Source of the DNA: Prorocentrum cordatum
Taxonomy: Eukaryota; Sar; Dinophyceae; Prorocentrales; Prorocentraceae
Assembly: GCA_963575745.1 (NCBI GenBank)
Contig: CAUYUJ010015504.1
Location: 389,934 to 453,933, forward strand
DNA: 64,000 nt
Reading direction: 5' to 3'
Shown here one piece after another: positions 11,061 through 21,051 of the stretch. The notes under the pieces are model-generated. The model was not told where the DNA came from and ran no database searches. It saw only the letters and a list, made by a program, of their open reading frames with translations. The number at the start of each line of letters is the position of its first letter. Positions within the stretch are counted from its first letter, which is position 1. Position numbers and translations under genes: made by a program.

Positions 11061-11269
11061 TTCTTCGATCCATTGGGCAAGGCTGCGTCAGATCATGGCC
11101 ATATGCCGAAGTGCTCGGGAACACTGCTCGTGAATGCCTCGAGCATCCAGCTGCCGGCCTCAGGCGTGAAAGTAAGGGATGCGCGGCAGTATTGACGCTC
11201 GTGGCCAATCATAACTGTGAGAGCGCCACATGGCGCAACTCGAAGACGATTCCGCCAAGATGTACGTAG
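11042..11269 (+). CDS. Short hypothetical ORF, weak
   Basis: An ATG frame of 75 codons with normal composition (YAEVLGNTARECLEHPAAGL). Its first codons lie in the right arm of the hairpin element, so the ATG is doubtful. Confidence 0.15.
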   Translation: MFMKLSVLRSIGQGCVRSWPYAEVLGNTARECLEHPAAGLRRESKGCAAVLTLVANHNCESATWRNSKTIPPRCT

Positions 11270-11297
11270 CACCCCGCAGTTGCGTTTAAGAGTGACT

Positions 11298-11362
11298 GGG
11301 GCGGACGCGGGGTGGGTCGCGGGTGGGTCGCAGCGTGGGTCGAGGGTGGGTCGCGGGCGAGA
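11298..11362. repeat. GGGTGGGTCGC short tandem repeat
   Basis: Five or so near-copies of GGGTGGGTCGCG with small variants. Confidence 0.8.
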
Positions 11363-11640
11363 ACGACAATAACAGCAACGCAACGACAATTCGCACCGCG
11401 GAACCCCGCTTCAGCGACGCGCCCAGGGACAGTGAATGACCATTCGTCCCCCTCGCTTTGATGACTCTCCACGCGGAGCCTTCGCTTCCTACATCTCGAC
11501 GCAAAAGCTGTCCCATGCTTGTCGAACTTTTCCCTGGCGGTCGCTTGGACACTGCGGGCCCCGAATGCCACAAATTTCTGCGCCAGCCACTTGGATTCTA
11601 ACATGCTCCTGTAGATTATACGGCTTCCCCCTGCTGTCCC
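11335..11640 (-). CDS. Exon-like segment, unknown product
   Basis: The minus frame open over 11209-11745 contains LESKWLAQKFVAFGARSVQ, AREKFDKHGTAFASRC and ESHQSEGDEWSFTVPG, an ordinary globular composition. A second minus frame is also open over much of the same DNA, so the frame is not certain. Confidence 0.3.
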
Positions 11641-12290
11641 TCCTTGCCGCTCACGTAGTTCCCACGGCCTCCCCCCCTCAACCGGCCCTGCATGTCGCAC
11701 CTTGCCTCTCCGCGGCCACGGCTTGGAGCATCGATTCATTTCCATTCACTCCTGTTGATTCACCCCCGTTGGCCCCACTGGTCGCACTTTCCTGCGGCTC
11801 CTGCTTGGGTTCCTCTGCGTTCCTGTGGCTTCCCTAGCCGACGGCCTTAGTTGTTGCACATGCTCCGCGATGGCCGCTTGGGTTAGAAGGGTTCCCCACG
11901 GATTCCTAAAACTTCCACACCCGCTGGCCATGCTGGTTGCTCATGTTCCGTGTTGACCTACGGCTTCCCTCCCCCAACTGGGCCTGCTCGTCGCACATTT
12001 TCCGCGCTGGCTGCTTGGACTCCTCGGGGTTCTTATAGATGGATCACCTTGTCTCCCCCACCACTCGCTGGTCTTGCTTGTCGCGCTGTTCTGTGGCCGT
12101 TTCGATTCCAATGGGTTGCTATGGATTTCTATGGCTTCCCTCCGCCAACTGGCTCGGTTTGTCGCACATTTTCCGTGTTGGCCGCTTGGGTTCCTACGCG
12201 GCTCTCCAGACCACTGGCCCGTCTTGTCGCACTTTTCCGTAACTGGCCGCATAGATCCCTATGGGTTCCAATGGAATGGGGGTGCCCTGC
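11625..12290. repeat. Degenerate tandem repeat, 70-90 bp units
   Basis: About eight units. Each contains a variant of CAACTGGGCCTGCTCGTCGC followed by ACATTTTCCG and GGCCGCTTGG, at about 11678, 11767, 11836, 11923, 11976, 12062, 12146 and 12210. Confidence 0.75.
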
Positions 12291-12309
12291 GAATCTAGAT
12301 TGCAGGAAT

Positions 12310-12555
12310 TGTGGCCTCAAGTGACCCAACAATCCCCGGGGAGGCAGCGCCGCGGATGCTGCCCCTGGGGGCGGCGGCCCCAAGCGCCCGCGTTGCTCGA
12401 TCGGCCTCGGGCCCAGACGCCTCCGCCGCGCGGCCACGACGCCTCGCTGGGCTTGACATGGCGTGAGCCTGGCGACCGGTATGCTGCTCTGCCAGGCAGA
12501 GCTCGCTGCAGACTGGCAATTGGCGCCGCACGCCGCAAGCGCCAGCCGCCCGCAT
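12310..12555 (-). CDS. Exon-like segment beside a hairpin element
   Basis: A minus frame reads MRAAGACGVRRQLPVCSEL and continues with polar, alanine-rich sequence to a stop near 12295. Its first 25 codons duplicate sequence at 12740-12813 on the other side of the hairpin element. Confidence 0.3.
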
Positions 12556-12813
12556 AGAGGAAGAAGCACTGCATAAACATCAACTTTTGACGGTCCGGGC
12601 GGATTTCTTGGACCTGCACTGGGTCCCCCTCCCTGGCGCGCGAGCGCGCCAGGGGCGGCGCCGGAGGCGCCACCAGTGGATCCAAGAAATCCGCGCGGAG
12701 CACCAGAAGCGCATGTTTATGCCGTTATCTCTTCTTCGAGGGTATGCCCCGCCAGGCAGAGCTCGCTGCAGACTGGAGCAGCTGGCGCCGCACGCCGCAG
12801 GCGCCAGCCGCCC
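12479..12813. repeat. 75-bp direct duplication flanking a hairpin element
   Basis: 12479-12553 and 12740-12813 share GCCAGGCAGAGCTCGCTGCA, GACTGG and GCGCCGCACGCCGC, with a few changes. The hairpin element fills the space between them. Confidence 0.8.
12556..12739. mobile_element. Hairpin (MITE-like) element, copy 2
   Basis: This is the clearest copy. The left arm has GCATAAACAT, then GGTCCGGGCGGATTTCTTGG. The right arm has CCAAGAAATCCGCGCGGAGC, then GCATGTTTATGCCG. Inner palindromes include TGGCGCGC/GCGCGCCA. Arms are about 70 nt with several mismatches. No open reading frame for a transposase is present, so it would be non-autonomous. Confidence 0.75.
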
Positions 12814-13192
12814 GAAGTGCACTCCGCACCGCCGCCTCCGCAGCAGGGCCCGCCGCCTGGAGCCCCCGCACCTCCCCGGGTGTGACCCACACGGCCGCCT
12901 CCGCCGCGGGAGCCCCCGGCAGGAGCCTCTGCCCCACCCGAGCAGCCAGGCAGGGCAGAGAGGCACCGAGTCCACAGTGACGTCCCTCAGGGGCACTGCC
13001 AAAAGCAAGCAACTGCAGTGACGGGTCCAATACCGGCGACAGGCATATGCTCTGCAATGCAACAACCTGTTCCCTGCTGCCCACCTTTGCTCCATGCAAG
13101 CGTCTGTGGCGCTCATACCCTGGGGCTGAGCACCCAACGATGTCTTTGAGTATTCTCGGTTTCTGCGTCAAGAGCCTCCGTCCCTCCTGCAT
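12740..13192 (-). CDS. Exon-like segment, unknown product
   Basis: The minus frame from an ATG at 13192 reads through QKPRILKDIVGCSAPGYER, SREQVVALQSICLSPVLD, LQLLAFGSAPEGRHCGLG and alanine-rich sequence down to the hairpin element. Composition is clearly protein-like, while other frames are cysteine- and arginine-rich. No domain is recognised. The end runs into the duplicated 75-bp segment. Confidence 0.4.
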
Positions 13193-13439
13193 GTTTCAAG
13201 TCGTAGCCGTTCAGTTGTGTCGGTGGGCATGGGCCCATAACGCTGACCTCGTCTGCTCTAGATGTGCCTTTTTGACATACCTTCATGGGCATGCAGTCTG
13301 ACTCATTCGAAGCTTAGGGCCCTCGTCAATTTCGCTGCAGAGAACGAGGTGCCTCTCTCGCCCCGTGCACGCAAGACCGCACAACTATTTATGGCGCTTG
13401 TTACTTGCCAGCCGCTCGGCTTGGGGCGCCCGCTCAAGG

Positions 13440-13640
13440 CGCTTCAACCAGATACTCCCTCACCCGTTCCCTCCTCTCTCCTCCGCCCTCCCTCCTCTTC
13501 TCCTGTATGCCTGTCCGTCTCTCTCTTTCTCTCTTTCCTCCGTCCTCCCTCCTCTTCTCCCGTATGCCTGTCCGTCTCTCTGTCCCTCTCTCTCTCTCTC
13601 CTTCTCTCTCTCTCTCTCTGTCTCTCTTCCTCCACTCCAT
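13440..13640. repeat. CT-rich tract with a short duplication
   Basis: (CT)n and CCTCC words. A phrase CCTCCTCTTCTCC followed by GTATGCCTGTCCGTCTCTCT occurs twice, about 60 bp apart. Confidence 0.8.
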
Positions 13641-13904
13641 GTTCTTATAAATAATTTTCCCTTCCAACCCCCACCCAAGCCGGTCGGAGGGGCGGGCCGG
13701 GCGTTTCGCTTGAGACGTCCGTGCCACTCGTCTGTGATCCTGAAGCTTCACAATTGGCAACAGCTTCGAATATGGAGGGCGGGTGGGTTCCAACATGGCT
13801 CTCGCGTTAGCGTCGCGCACATGCTTTGTTACAAGTTACACGCGTTTCTGGAGTGAGGGCAGTTCCTCCTCAAAGTGCGGCTCTTGCTTTTGCGCAGCTC
13901 GCGT

Positions 13905-14250
13905 TCACCTGACAAGTTTGCAAGGGTTTCACGGATGGGGGGCGGTTTCTGTCAAACTGTGGCTGCCGCCTTAGTGCCGCACACGCAGTCGTCTTAATCG
14001 AAAATTTGCAAAAGTTTCACGGATCCCCATGGAGGACTCACCAAGAATGGCGTTTTGGAACGATTCAGGATTGTCAGGGCGCAACAGTTACGTTGATTCG
14101 GGGTGCTGAAGTCCCAGGACTGGTGTTCTGGCACGATTCAGGATCGTCAATATGCAACAGCTAAATTGATTTGCTGCGATGAGCTCCAGAGAATGGTGTT
14201 TTGGCACGCTTCAAGATCTTCAATTGGTTGTCGCCCAACGGGGCTCTCCC
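13905..14250. repeat. Short tandem duplications
   Basis: Two copies of TTTGCAAGGGTTTCACGGAT-like sequence at about 13916 and 14008. Three copies of an approximately 75-bp unit with GTGTTTTGGCACGATTCAGG follow at about 14045, 14120 and 14190. Confidence 0.7.
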
Positions 14251-14381
14251 CTCAATGACAATAAATCCTTGCAGGGGCCTGTGAAGAGGGAGCTTGGAGG
14301 GAAGGTTTACTCCAGCACCGTTGACGTGCCTTGGGTATACACTGGTCCTCTTCCTCCTCCTCCTCCTGCTCTTCCCTCCTC

Positions 14382-14672
14382 TTATCCATTCAATGATCCG
14401 TCATGCCTGCTGCTGTCCCGGAGGGCATCGAAGTGGGAGATCAAACCGATGAGCCGTCGTGCCGCGGCCTTTGTAGCGACCGCCGGACGCAATCCGAAAC
14501 CAGTTGCTTGTGCCTCGTCCACAAGCCAGTGTGGCAAAATGAAAATCACCGGCGAGGGATCCCAGCGCAGTTTGGGATTGCCAGTCGCCTGCGCACCTCG
14601 ACCGCTGCAGGGTGCCCTGCGCGCCCAAGGCAGCAAGGTGACATGTGGCCAGCCGACCTGCTGCTTAACCAA
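14382..14672 (-). CDS. Exon-like segment, strand uncertain
   Basis: The minus frame reads RWDPSPVIFILPHWLVDEA and AVATKAAARRLIGLISHFD, a plausible hydrophobic core plus amphipathic helix. The overlapping plus frame (14179-15378) is also acceptable in this part but degenerates into repeat. No family is recognised. Confidence 0.3.
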   Translation of the reverse strand: MVKQQVGWPHVTLLPWARRAPCSGRGAQATGNPKLRWDPSPVIFILPHWLVDEAQATGFGLRPAVATKAAARRLIGLISHFDALRDSSRHDGSLNG

Positions 14673-15189
14673 GTTACCTCATGAAGTGCTGCGGCCTACA
14701 CAAGACACCAGGGGACAAGCAGGGCGGGGCGGCAGGACGCGGGAGATGAAACACGGAGGAGAAGCTGCAGCTTGCCACGATAGCGTACCCCTCGCCGAAG
14801 ACTGCAGGGTACCTCGAGAGGTCACAGCCACTTGCGGCGTGTGGAAGTCTCCAAGTGGACTCCACGTGGCCAGAAGCAAAAGTGGCAGAGACGGTTCTAT
14901 GAACGTTCGGTGTTGGCGCTGGCGTCAGGGCGCCAGGATCGCAATACCCGATGACAAACACAAACACCCACACGCGCACACGCGCGCACACTCACAAACA
15001 TCCGCCACTGGGCCGATGGGCACGGAGTGGGCGTGTCCACGGGTCCTGGGCCACATCCTGGGAGCCGCAGTCCTCACCCCTGAGGAGTCTGTCCGGGGCC
15101 TAAGCCCAAATTTCCAAAATCTCTGGGGGCTTGTCGCGCGCCCCCTGGGGCTGCCCGCGTGCCCCCTGGCCTTTGTCAAGTGGTGGCGC

Positions 15190-15910
15190 GTGAATGTTTC
15201 GGGCGCAAGAGAGCCCCAAGACGGGCCAAGAGGGCCCCAAGCGGCCTCCAGGACGGCCAAAGAGGGCCACGAGACGCCCAAAGATCGGCCCGAGACGCCC
15301 AAGATGGCCTCAAGATGGCCCAAGAGTCCTCCAAAACGCCCCAAGAGGCCTCCAAGAGGCCTCCCAAGATGGCATTGAGAGGCGCAAATCATTGATTGTC
15401 CTACGGTTTCGTTGAAGGATTTTCGCGTTCTGGCATTTTCGGCTTTCCGACGCTCCACGATGGTCCAAGAGGCCCCCAAGACCACCTCAAAACTGCCCAA
15501 GAGGCCCCCAAGAGGGCCCCAATACGGCCCAAGAGCGCCCCAAGACGGCCCAAGAGCGCCCCAAGACGGCCCGAAAAAAAGCCCAAGAGAGGGAACACGA
15601 ACCGACAATCCAAGCCTTCTGCCCCGACAGGCCCCGAGGAGGCCCCAAGAAGCGCCCAGGAGGCCCTAAGGGGCCCCCAAGAGGCCGCCAAGAGGCCCAA
15701 CAGGACCCCAAGTGGCCCCCAAACGGGCCCAAGGAGGCCTCCAAACTGCTTCCAAGAGGCAGAAGGCCTCCAATAAGCATCAAGAGGCCCCCAAGATACG
15801 AACTAGGTCCCCAAACGGCCCCAACACGCTTCAGAACTGCCTCCAAGAGGCTCCGCCAGGCCCCCGTACAGCTCCCAAGACGTCCACAAGAGGTCCCAGA
15901 TAGTGCCCAG
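15190..15910. repeat. GGCCCAAGA minisatellite arrays with a unique core
   Basis: Degenerate GGCCCAAGAG units at 15205-15370 and 15465-15900 flank a core at 15374-15470 with AAATCATTGATTG, TTTTCGGCTTTCCGACGCTC and CACGATGG. The core resembles the one at 61677-61770. Confidence 0.9.
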
Positions 15911-16009
15911 AAGCCCACAGCGCCTCAACCGTGGACTCCCCGCCTCTTCTGGAGGTCGGCGGAATGGCGTAAGCCAATTGAATAACCAAACGGAACCCAA
16001 ACCTGGCAC

Positions 16010-16672
<663 letters not shown>

Positions 16673-16676
16673 GCAA

Positions 16677-16738
16677 CGAACGAGATGCGCGATGGGGTAA
16701 TAAAAATAACGAGATGCGCGATGGGGTAATAAAAATTA
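16677..16738. repeat. Tandem duplication of about 31 bp
   Basis: AACGAGATGCGCGATGGGGT followed by AATAAAAA occurs twice head to tail, next to the end of the CA array and 130 bp beyond the PARP stop codon. Confidence 0.9.
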
Positions 16739-16870
16739 ACGGCCTGCTACAAGGGCGCCAAATCTACCCGTCACCATTGCAGGCCTGAACATAATTGTAT
16801 GAAAACCCTGGCAACAGAAACGGCACGTGAACAGAAAACTGCGGGGGGCCGCCGTGCGTACTCCCGTACT

Positions 16871-17484
16871 TCAATCTGAATGCTTGTACGCCACTAGATA
16901 CTCTGGGTAGATCCTCGTGCCATGAGTGATGACACATTCCCGGAAGTGCTTCACTGCGAGTCCGCGCTCTACAAGCACACTGTGATGCAAGACTGGCGGA
17001 TCCGTACCAGGAATGGATGCGATCTCACGGGACGTGATGGGAAATGCTGGCACGCCGGGGAAATCGAGGCTCTGCGGGTATTCTTTGTGATTGGGATCAT
17101 CTGGGAACCGCCTGTCATTGATGCGCAGTGGGCATCCCATCACTGCACGGCAGATGAGCATGTAAAAAACAGGCTCGCCAGGGTGAGCGGAAGAATTCTC
17201 CATCTGGCCCCGGACAGAACTGGGATCCCGGTACAAGCGGGCGTGCAGGCCACTGTTTGCGTCGTACTCGGTGGTCTCGTCGGCTGTGACGTACTGGTCG
17301 GCCTTCCCGGCGTCCTCGGCCAGGTAGACCCCGTCCCCAAAGTAGGCTCCCGCGCCGCTGCCCGCGAAGCGCTCGTTGAGGCCCCCGACGAGGATCGACA
17401 GCGCCACGGACGGCGACAGGCCGTGGAACAGGAAGTTCTCGTTGACCGACGCGTCCAGACTTCCTTCGAGGAGCAGCAATTCGC
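16871..17484 (-). CDS. PARP catalytic domain exon (last exon of OGFr-PARP gene)
   Basis: Encodes the C-terminal ADP-ribosyltransferase (PARP/ARTD) domain, which transfers ADP-ribose from NAD+ to target proteins. Visible motifs: LFHG with the NAD-binding histidine (codon 17425-17423), GAGAYFGDGVYLAEDAGKAD with the conserved tyrosine (17344-17342), and YPEYLVAY near the C terminus with the glutamate (16903-16901). Together these form an H-Y-E triad, the arrangement of polymerising, tankyrase-like PARPs. The stop is at 16871-16873. No ATG begins this frame. A TGA at 17501-17503 and the sequence CGCCAG before codon GAA place a splice acceptor at 17485/17486. Joined to exon 4 the junction reads RALPG then ELLLLEG, the expected pre-domain sequence. 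ADP-ribosylation activity is inferred from the motifs. Confidence 0.9.
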
Positions 17485-17504
17485 CTGGCGAAAGATCCAA
17501 TCAT

Positions 17505-17688
17505 ACCCTAGGCTTTTTGTATACGCTTTCCTGGGTCCCCCCCCCGACGGGGGTCAACCTCGCCTCGTCGTCGCGTCGCGACGGGGGTCGGAGCGCCGTC
17601 GGCGCGCGGTGGATGCCCGCGACGGGGGTCGATGTGGGGCTGTCGGCGGGGGTGACGCCCCCCCGACGCACATTAAGAAACTTGGAGT
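17505..17688. mobile_element. 184-bp insertion inside the satellite-end motif
   Basis: The motif that is uninterrupted at 3550 and 9600 (CCAACCATATGCAA) is split here after CCAATCAT and resumes as ATGCAAATG. The inserted DNA starts ACCCTAGG and ends GGAGT. It has three copies of GACCCCCGTCG on the minus strand. Its first and last eight bases are only loosely inverted. Confidence 0.45.
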
Positions 17689-17694
17689 ATGCAA

Positions 17695-18345
17695 ATGTCA
17701 GCACCGCAGTTGTGAGTACCGTCTTCGGTGGAGCCCCTTACGGGGCCACGAAATGTGTAAGTGGTGCGCAGACGCAATGTGGACAAAAGTATGCCAGGTG
17801 GAACTCCATACGGGGCCACGAGAAGTGTGATGGGGTGCGTCGAAATGGTGTGGAGAAGGTATGCGGGCCCTGGCGCTAGGGCCTTCCATGGAGCTCCCCC
17901 TAGGGCCACGAAGCGTATGATGGGATGCGTCGAAATGTGTGGAGAAGGCATGCGGGCCCTGGCATTGTGGCCTTACTTGGAGCTCCCTATGGGGACCCGC
18001 AACGTGTGAGGGGTGCGCCGAACTGGCGTGGAGAAGGCGTGCTGGCCCTGGCACAGGAGCCCTGGGTGGAGCTCCCGCTGGGGCCACGAAGCGTGTGAGG
18101 AGTGCGCCGAGATCGTCTGGAGAGGGGATGCGGGCCCTGGCGCTGGAGTCTCAGGTGGAAGCCCTTATGGATTCACGAAGCATGCGAGGCGGTGCGCCGA
18201 CACGGTGTGGAGAAAGCATGCTGGCCCTAGCACTGCGGAGCAACGAAGCGTGTGGAGGATGCGCCGAAATGGTGTGGAGAAGGCATGCGGGCACTGGCAC
18301 TGTGGCCTTGCTTAGAGCTCCCTCTCGGGCCACGAAACGTGTGGC
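17695..18345. repeat. 80-90 bp satellite array, locus 2
   Basis: About seven or eight units with GGAGCTCCCTATGGGGACCC, CGAAGCGTGTGAGG, GTGCGCCGAAATGGTGTGGA and AGGCATGCGGGCCCTGGC. It lies within intron 4 of the PARP gene, in the orientation opposite to transcription. Confidence 0.9.
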
Positions 18346-18491
18346 ACGGCTGAACCTAAACGGTGTTTTTCGTTTTCGTTTTGTTTTCGTTTACCCTAGC
18401 TTTTGTCTCGAATCCGCCTTAACGGCAAAACCAAATCGAAACGAAAACGGCCCACGAAATCACTAAAAAACACCGTTTAGGTCCAGCCCTG
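18345..18491. mobile_element. 147-bp inverted-repeat (MITE-like) element in satellite
   Basis: The left end CACGGCTGAACCTAAACGGT then GTTTTT is matched by the right end AACACCGTTTAGGTCCAGCC then CTG, read as its reverse complement. The arms are about 25 bp with two mismatches. Inside, TTTTCGTTTTCG and CGAAACGAAAACG are also complementary. The element interrupts the satellite, which resumes at 18492. Confidence 0.75.
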
Positions 18492-18612
18492 GTATGAGGT
18501 GTGTGTGTGTGTGTGTGCCGAAATCGTGTGGAGAAGGCATGCCCACCCTGGCTTTGGACCGTATGTGCAGATCCCACGGGGCCTCACAACGTGTGAGGTG
18601 TGCCGGAATAGT
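18492..18612. repeat. Residual satellite unit
   Basis: About one and a half further units of the 80-90 bp satellite, starting with a short (GT)n run and ending before the (GAT)n tract. Confidence 0.7.
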
Positions 18613-18619
18613 GATACTG

Positions 18620-18716
18620 GTAGCAATAATGATGTTGTTGTTGAGGATGATGATGGTGGCGATGATGCTGATGATGATGCTGGTGATGATGATGGTGATG
18701 CTGATGCTGATGCTGC

Positions 18717-18747
<31 letters not shown>

Positions 18748-19511
18748 ACTGATGATGACGATGATGATTATGATGCTGATGATGTTGATGGTGATGCTGA
18801 TGATGACGATGATGATTATGATGCTGATGATGTTGATGGTGATGCTGATGATGATGACGATGAACCTAATGACGATGATGATGGTGATGATGACAACGAT
18901 GATGATGCTGATTACGATGATGAGGATGATGAACATGATGCTGATGATGATGATGTTGCTGATGTTGATGCTGATGATGATACTGATGATGACGATGATG
19001 ATTATGATGCTGATGATGTTGATGGTGATGCTGATGATGACGATGATGATTATGATGCTGATGATGTTGATGGTGATGCTGATGATGATGACGATGAACA
19101 TAATGACGATGATGGTGGTGATGATGACAACGATGATGATGCTGATTACGATGATGAGGATGATGAACATGATGCTGATGATGATGGTGTTGCTGATGTT
19201 GATGTTGATGCTGATGCTGATGATGATGATGATGATGATTGTGGTGGTGATGTTGAGGTAACAATGGCGATGGTGATGACAATGCCTATGGCGATTCTGA
19301 TACTAATGCTCATGCTGCTAATGACGAGGCTGGCAATGATGACGCTGGTAATGATGGTGCCGATGACGATGTTGACGATGGTAATGATGATGATGATGAT
19401 GCTGATGATGATGATGATGATGAGGATGTTGATGGTGATGGTGGTGATGATGATGATGATCATGATCATGATGATGATAAGGATGATGATGATGATGATG
19501 GTGATGATGAA

Positions 19512-19578
<67 letters not shown>

Positions 19579-19590
19579 GCAATAGTGAAG
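18620..19590. repeat. (GAT)n-type trinucleotide tract, about 970 bp
   Basis: GATGATGCT, GATGACGAT and pure GAT runs. A block of about 240 bp is repeated (copies near 18740-18970 and 18980-19215). Asp, Met, Ile or His frames are artefacts. It lies in intron 4. Confidence 0.97.
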
Positions 19591-19702
19591 GTACTCATGA
19601 CGACAGCGCTGATGATGAGGAGGACGATGAGAACGCGCGGAGGACAGAAGCGGGTGGAGAGAGGAGGGGGAGAGGAGAGGGAGAAGGAAGGAAGGAAGGA
19701 TG

Positions 19703-19890
19703 CGGGGCGATGTTTATTCAAAGCGACGACCCAACACCACAGGATTGATGGGAACAAGCTCAACACCACACATGAGCTTTCGGAGGTCCGCGCGCGGCAG
19801 GCGCCGCCAGGGATGCCCAGCGCCGATCCAAGACATCCGCGCGGACCTCGGGAAGTGCAAGTTTGTGCAGTTTTCGCTCTTCTGCGATTC
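19703..19890. mobile_element. Hairpin (MITE-like) element, copy 3, at the 5' end of intron 4
   Basis: GGTCCGCGCG and GCCAGCGCCG on the left pair with CGCGGACCTC to the right. On the minus strand the element begins GCAGAAGAGCGAAAACTGCA, which is the first sequence of intron 4 after the donor. The centre is shorter than in copies 2 and 4. Confidence 0.6.
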
Positions 19891-20015
19891 CTGGCAGGGC
19901 CCGCCCGGCCGCAGCAGTCCGGAGCTCCAGAGACCTCGCCACGTCCTCGGCCTTCGCCGGGATGCGGCAGAGCTCGCGGGCGACCTGGCGGCGCTGCAGG
20001 AGGTACGAGAACATC
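19891..20015 (-). CDS. OGFr-PARP gene, exon 4
   Basis: Encodes FSYLLQRRQVARELCRIPAK and DVARSLELRTAAAGRALP, the helical region usually found just before the PARP catalytic core. Boundaries are inferred. The acceptor CGAAG lies at 20016. The donor after CTGCCAG is of GA type. Phases agree with exons 3 and 5: AG plus G completes an Arg codon, and G plus GC completes a Gly codon. Confidence 0.7.
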
Positions 20016-20227
20016 CTTCGGGGAGACGTGGGACTCTGGTTCGGGGGACTCGGGTTGGCCCGAAGGAGCCATCATGAAAATGACGAGAGCCACTCTGAAA
20101 TTTGACGCGAACTGCTGCTGCAAACATCCCACGAAAACTGAACCGTCAAAATCCAGGACGCGCTCGTCAAAAAGCGTCAGCAAACCCGCGAGTTCCAGCA
20201 TACTCGAGTCTTACGTTTCCCCGAATC
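20016..20227 (-). other. Intron 3, 212 bp, introner-like with inverted-repeat ends
   Basis: On the coding strand the exon ends GAAAG and the intron starts GATTCGGGGAAACGT. The intron ends ACGTCTCCCCGAAG and the next exon starts GATG. TTCGGGGAAACGT and the reverse complement of ACGTCTCCCCGAA match at 12 of 13 positions. AAGGAT is present at both junctions, like a target duplication. Splicing as placed gives ENPERMFSYLLQRR, which fits PARP spacing. An alternative GTAAGA donor at 20214 gives a poorer protein. Confidence 0.65.
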
Positions 20228-21051
20228 CTTTCGGGGTTCTCCAGCCGCCACGCGCGCATCAGCCGCAGCCTCGAGTAGGGCCCTGGGTGCAGCCTTCCCT
20301 CGCCCCAGTCGCTCTCGCCGAGCCGCTCCGGTAGTTCGCTTGTGAGCATGGTCTGCAGCGCGTTGCGCAGGCCAGCGTCGCCGGCGATGTCCAGCTTCTC
20401 TGGGAAGAAGCCTTCGACCATTGCGGACGCCTTTGCCAGGTTCCAGTACGGGGGAGTCTCAAGATACTTCGACAGAGGCGGGAGTGATAGGGAAAGCTCA
20501 ACCAGGAAGGCTTTAGACAGCCAGCCGCACTTGCCCTGGCTGCTCTCTACAAGAGCAAACTCCTCAGAGTCAGCCTCTATCCTTGTGGCACCGATCACGT
20601 TCACCACTTCGCCATTCTGAACGGTTGGCATGCCATCCAACCAAACATCTTTTTCCCTCGAGCGCGTCGGGAATTTCCGCAGCACCGTTTGCGAGATCGT
20701 GACATTATCCCTTTTCGTATCCTGGCGCACGTGCATATACAGACCAGCATGCGGTACGTCGCAGTCGGTCACGATGACCGTGTCTGCATTCGCACGCTTG
20801 CGCCAGAATTCCACTGATCTACCACATTTGTGGCTTGCGGCGACGTCCTCCAGGCAAGACATCAGCGCCCCAGCATGCTCGTGCAAACCGCACAAGCGAA
20901 GGGAATGCAACACACGGCTGTTCCGGAGCCAATTGTGGTTATCCGCAACCGTGCCTTCGGTATTTGGGGGTATGCTGGACTGGCTGTAATCTGAGAAAGT
21001 TCTGAAGGCTTCCAGGACAGACTTGGAAATATGCACCTCCGATGTTGCTTC
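20228..21051 (-). CDS. OGFr-PARP gene, exon 3 (OGFr end, SH3-like, linker)
   Basis: Begins with a segment like the second half of an OGFr unit (DNHNWLRNSRVLHSLRLCG, then EHAGALMSCLEDV), matching exon 2 sequence. Then comes a region with CDVPHAGLYMHVRQD and, after a conserved break, PTVQNGEVVNVIGATR to CGWLSKAFLVEL, which looks like a bacterial-type SH3 fold. The end, RLMRAWRLENPER, is the N-terminal edge of a PARP domain. The acceptor CGCCAG precedes 21051. The frame is open past the donor to a TGA near 20167. Confidence 0.8.

Larger units (their letters stand above)
17485..19890 (-). other. Intron 4 of OGFr-PARP gene, 2406 bp, GA-AG
   Basis: Inferred from frame continuity. Exon 4 ends CTGCCAG, intron starts GAATCGCAG, intron ends TTTCGCCAG and exon 5 starts GCGAAT. 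GCCAGG occurs at both junctions. The 5' end coincides with the end of a hairpin element. The intron contains that element, a long (GAT)n, satellite, a 147-bp inverted-repeat element and a 184-bp insertion. Confidence 0.65.

Noticed and set aside
14179-15378. 399-codon plus ORF
   Set aside because: Starts in a tandem repeat and ends in the GGCCCAAGA array. The central part competes with a better minus frame.
18499-20334. 611-codon plus ORF
   Set aside because: A translation of (GAT)n giving Asp/Met runs, antisense to the PARP gene intron and exons.
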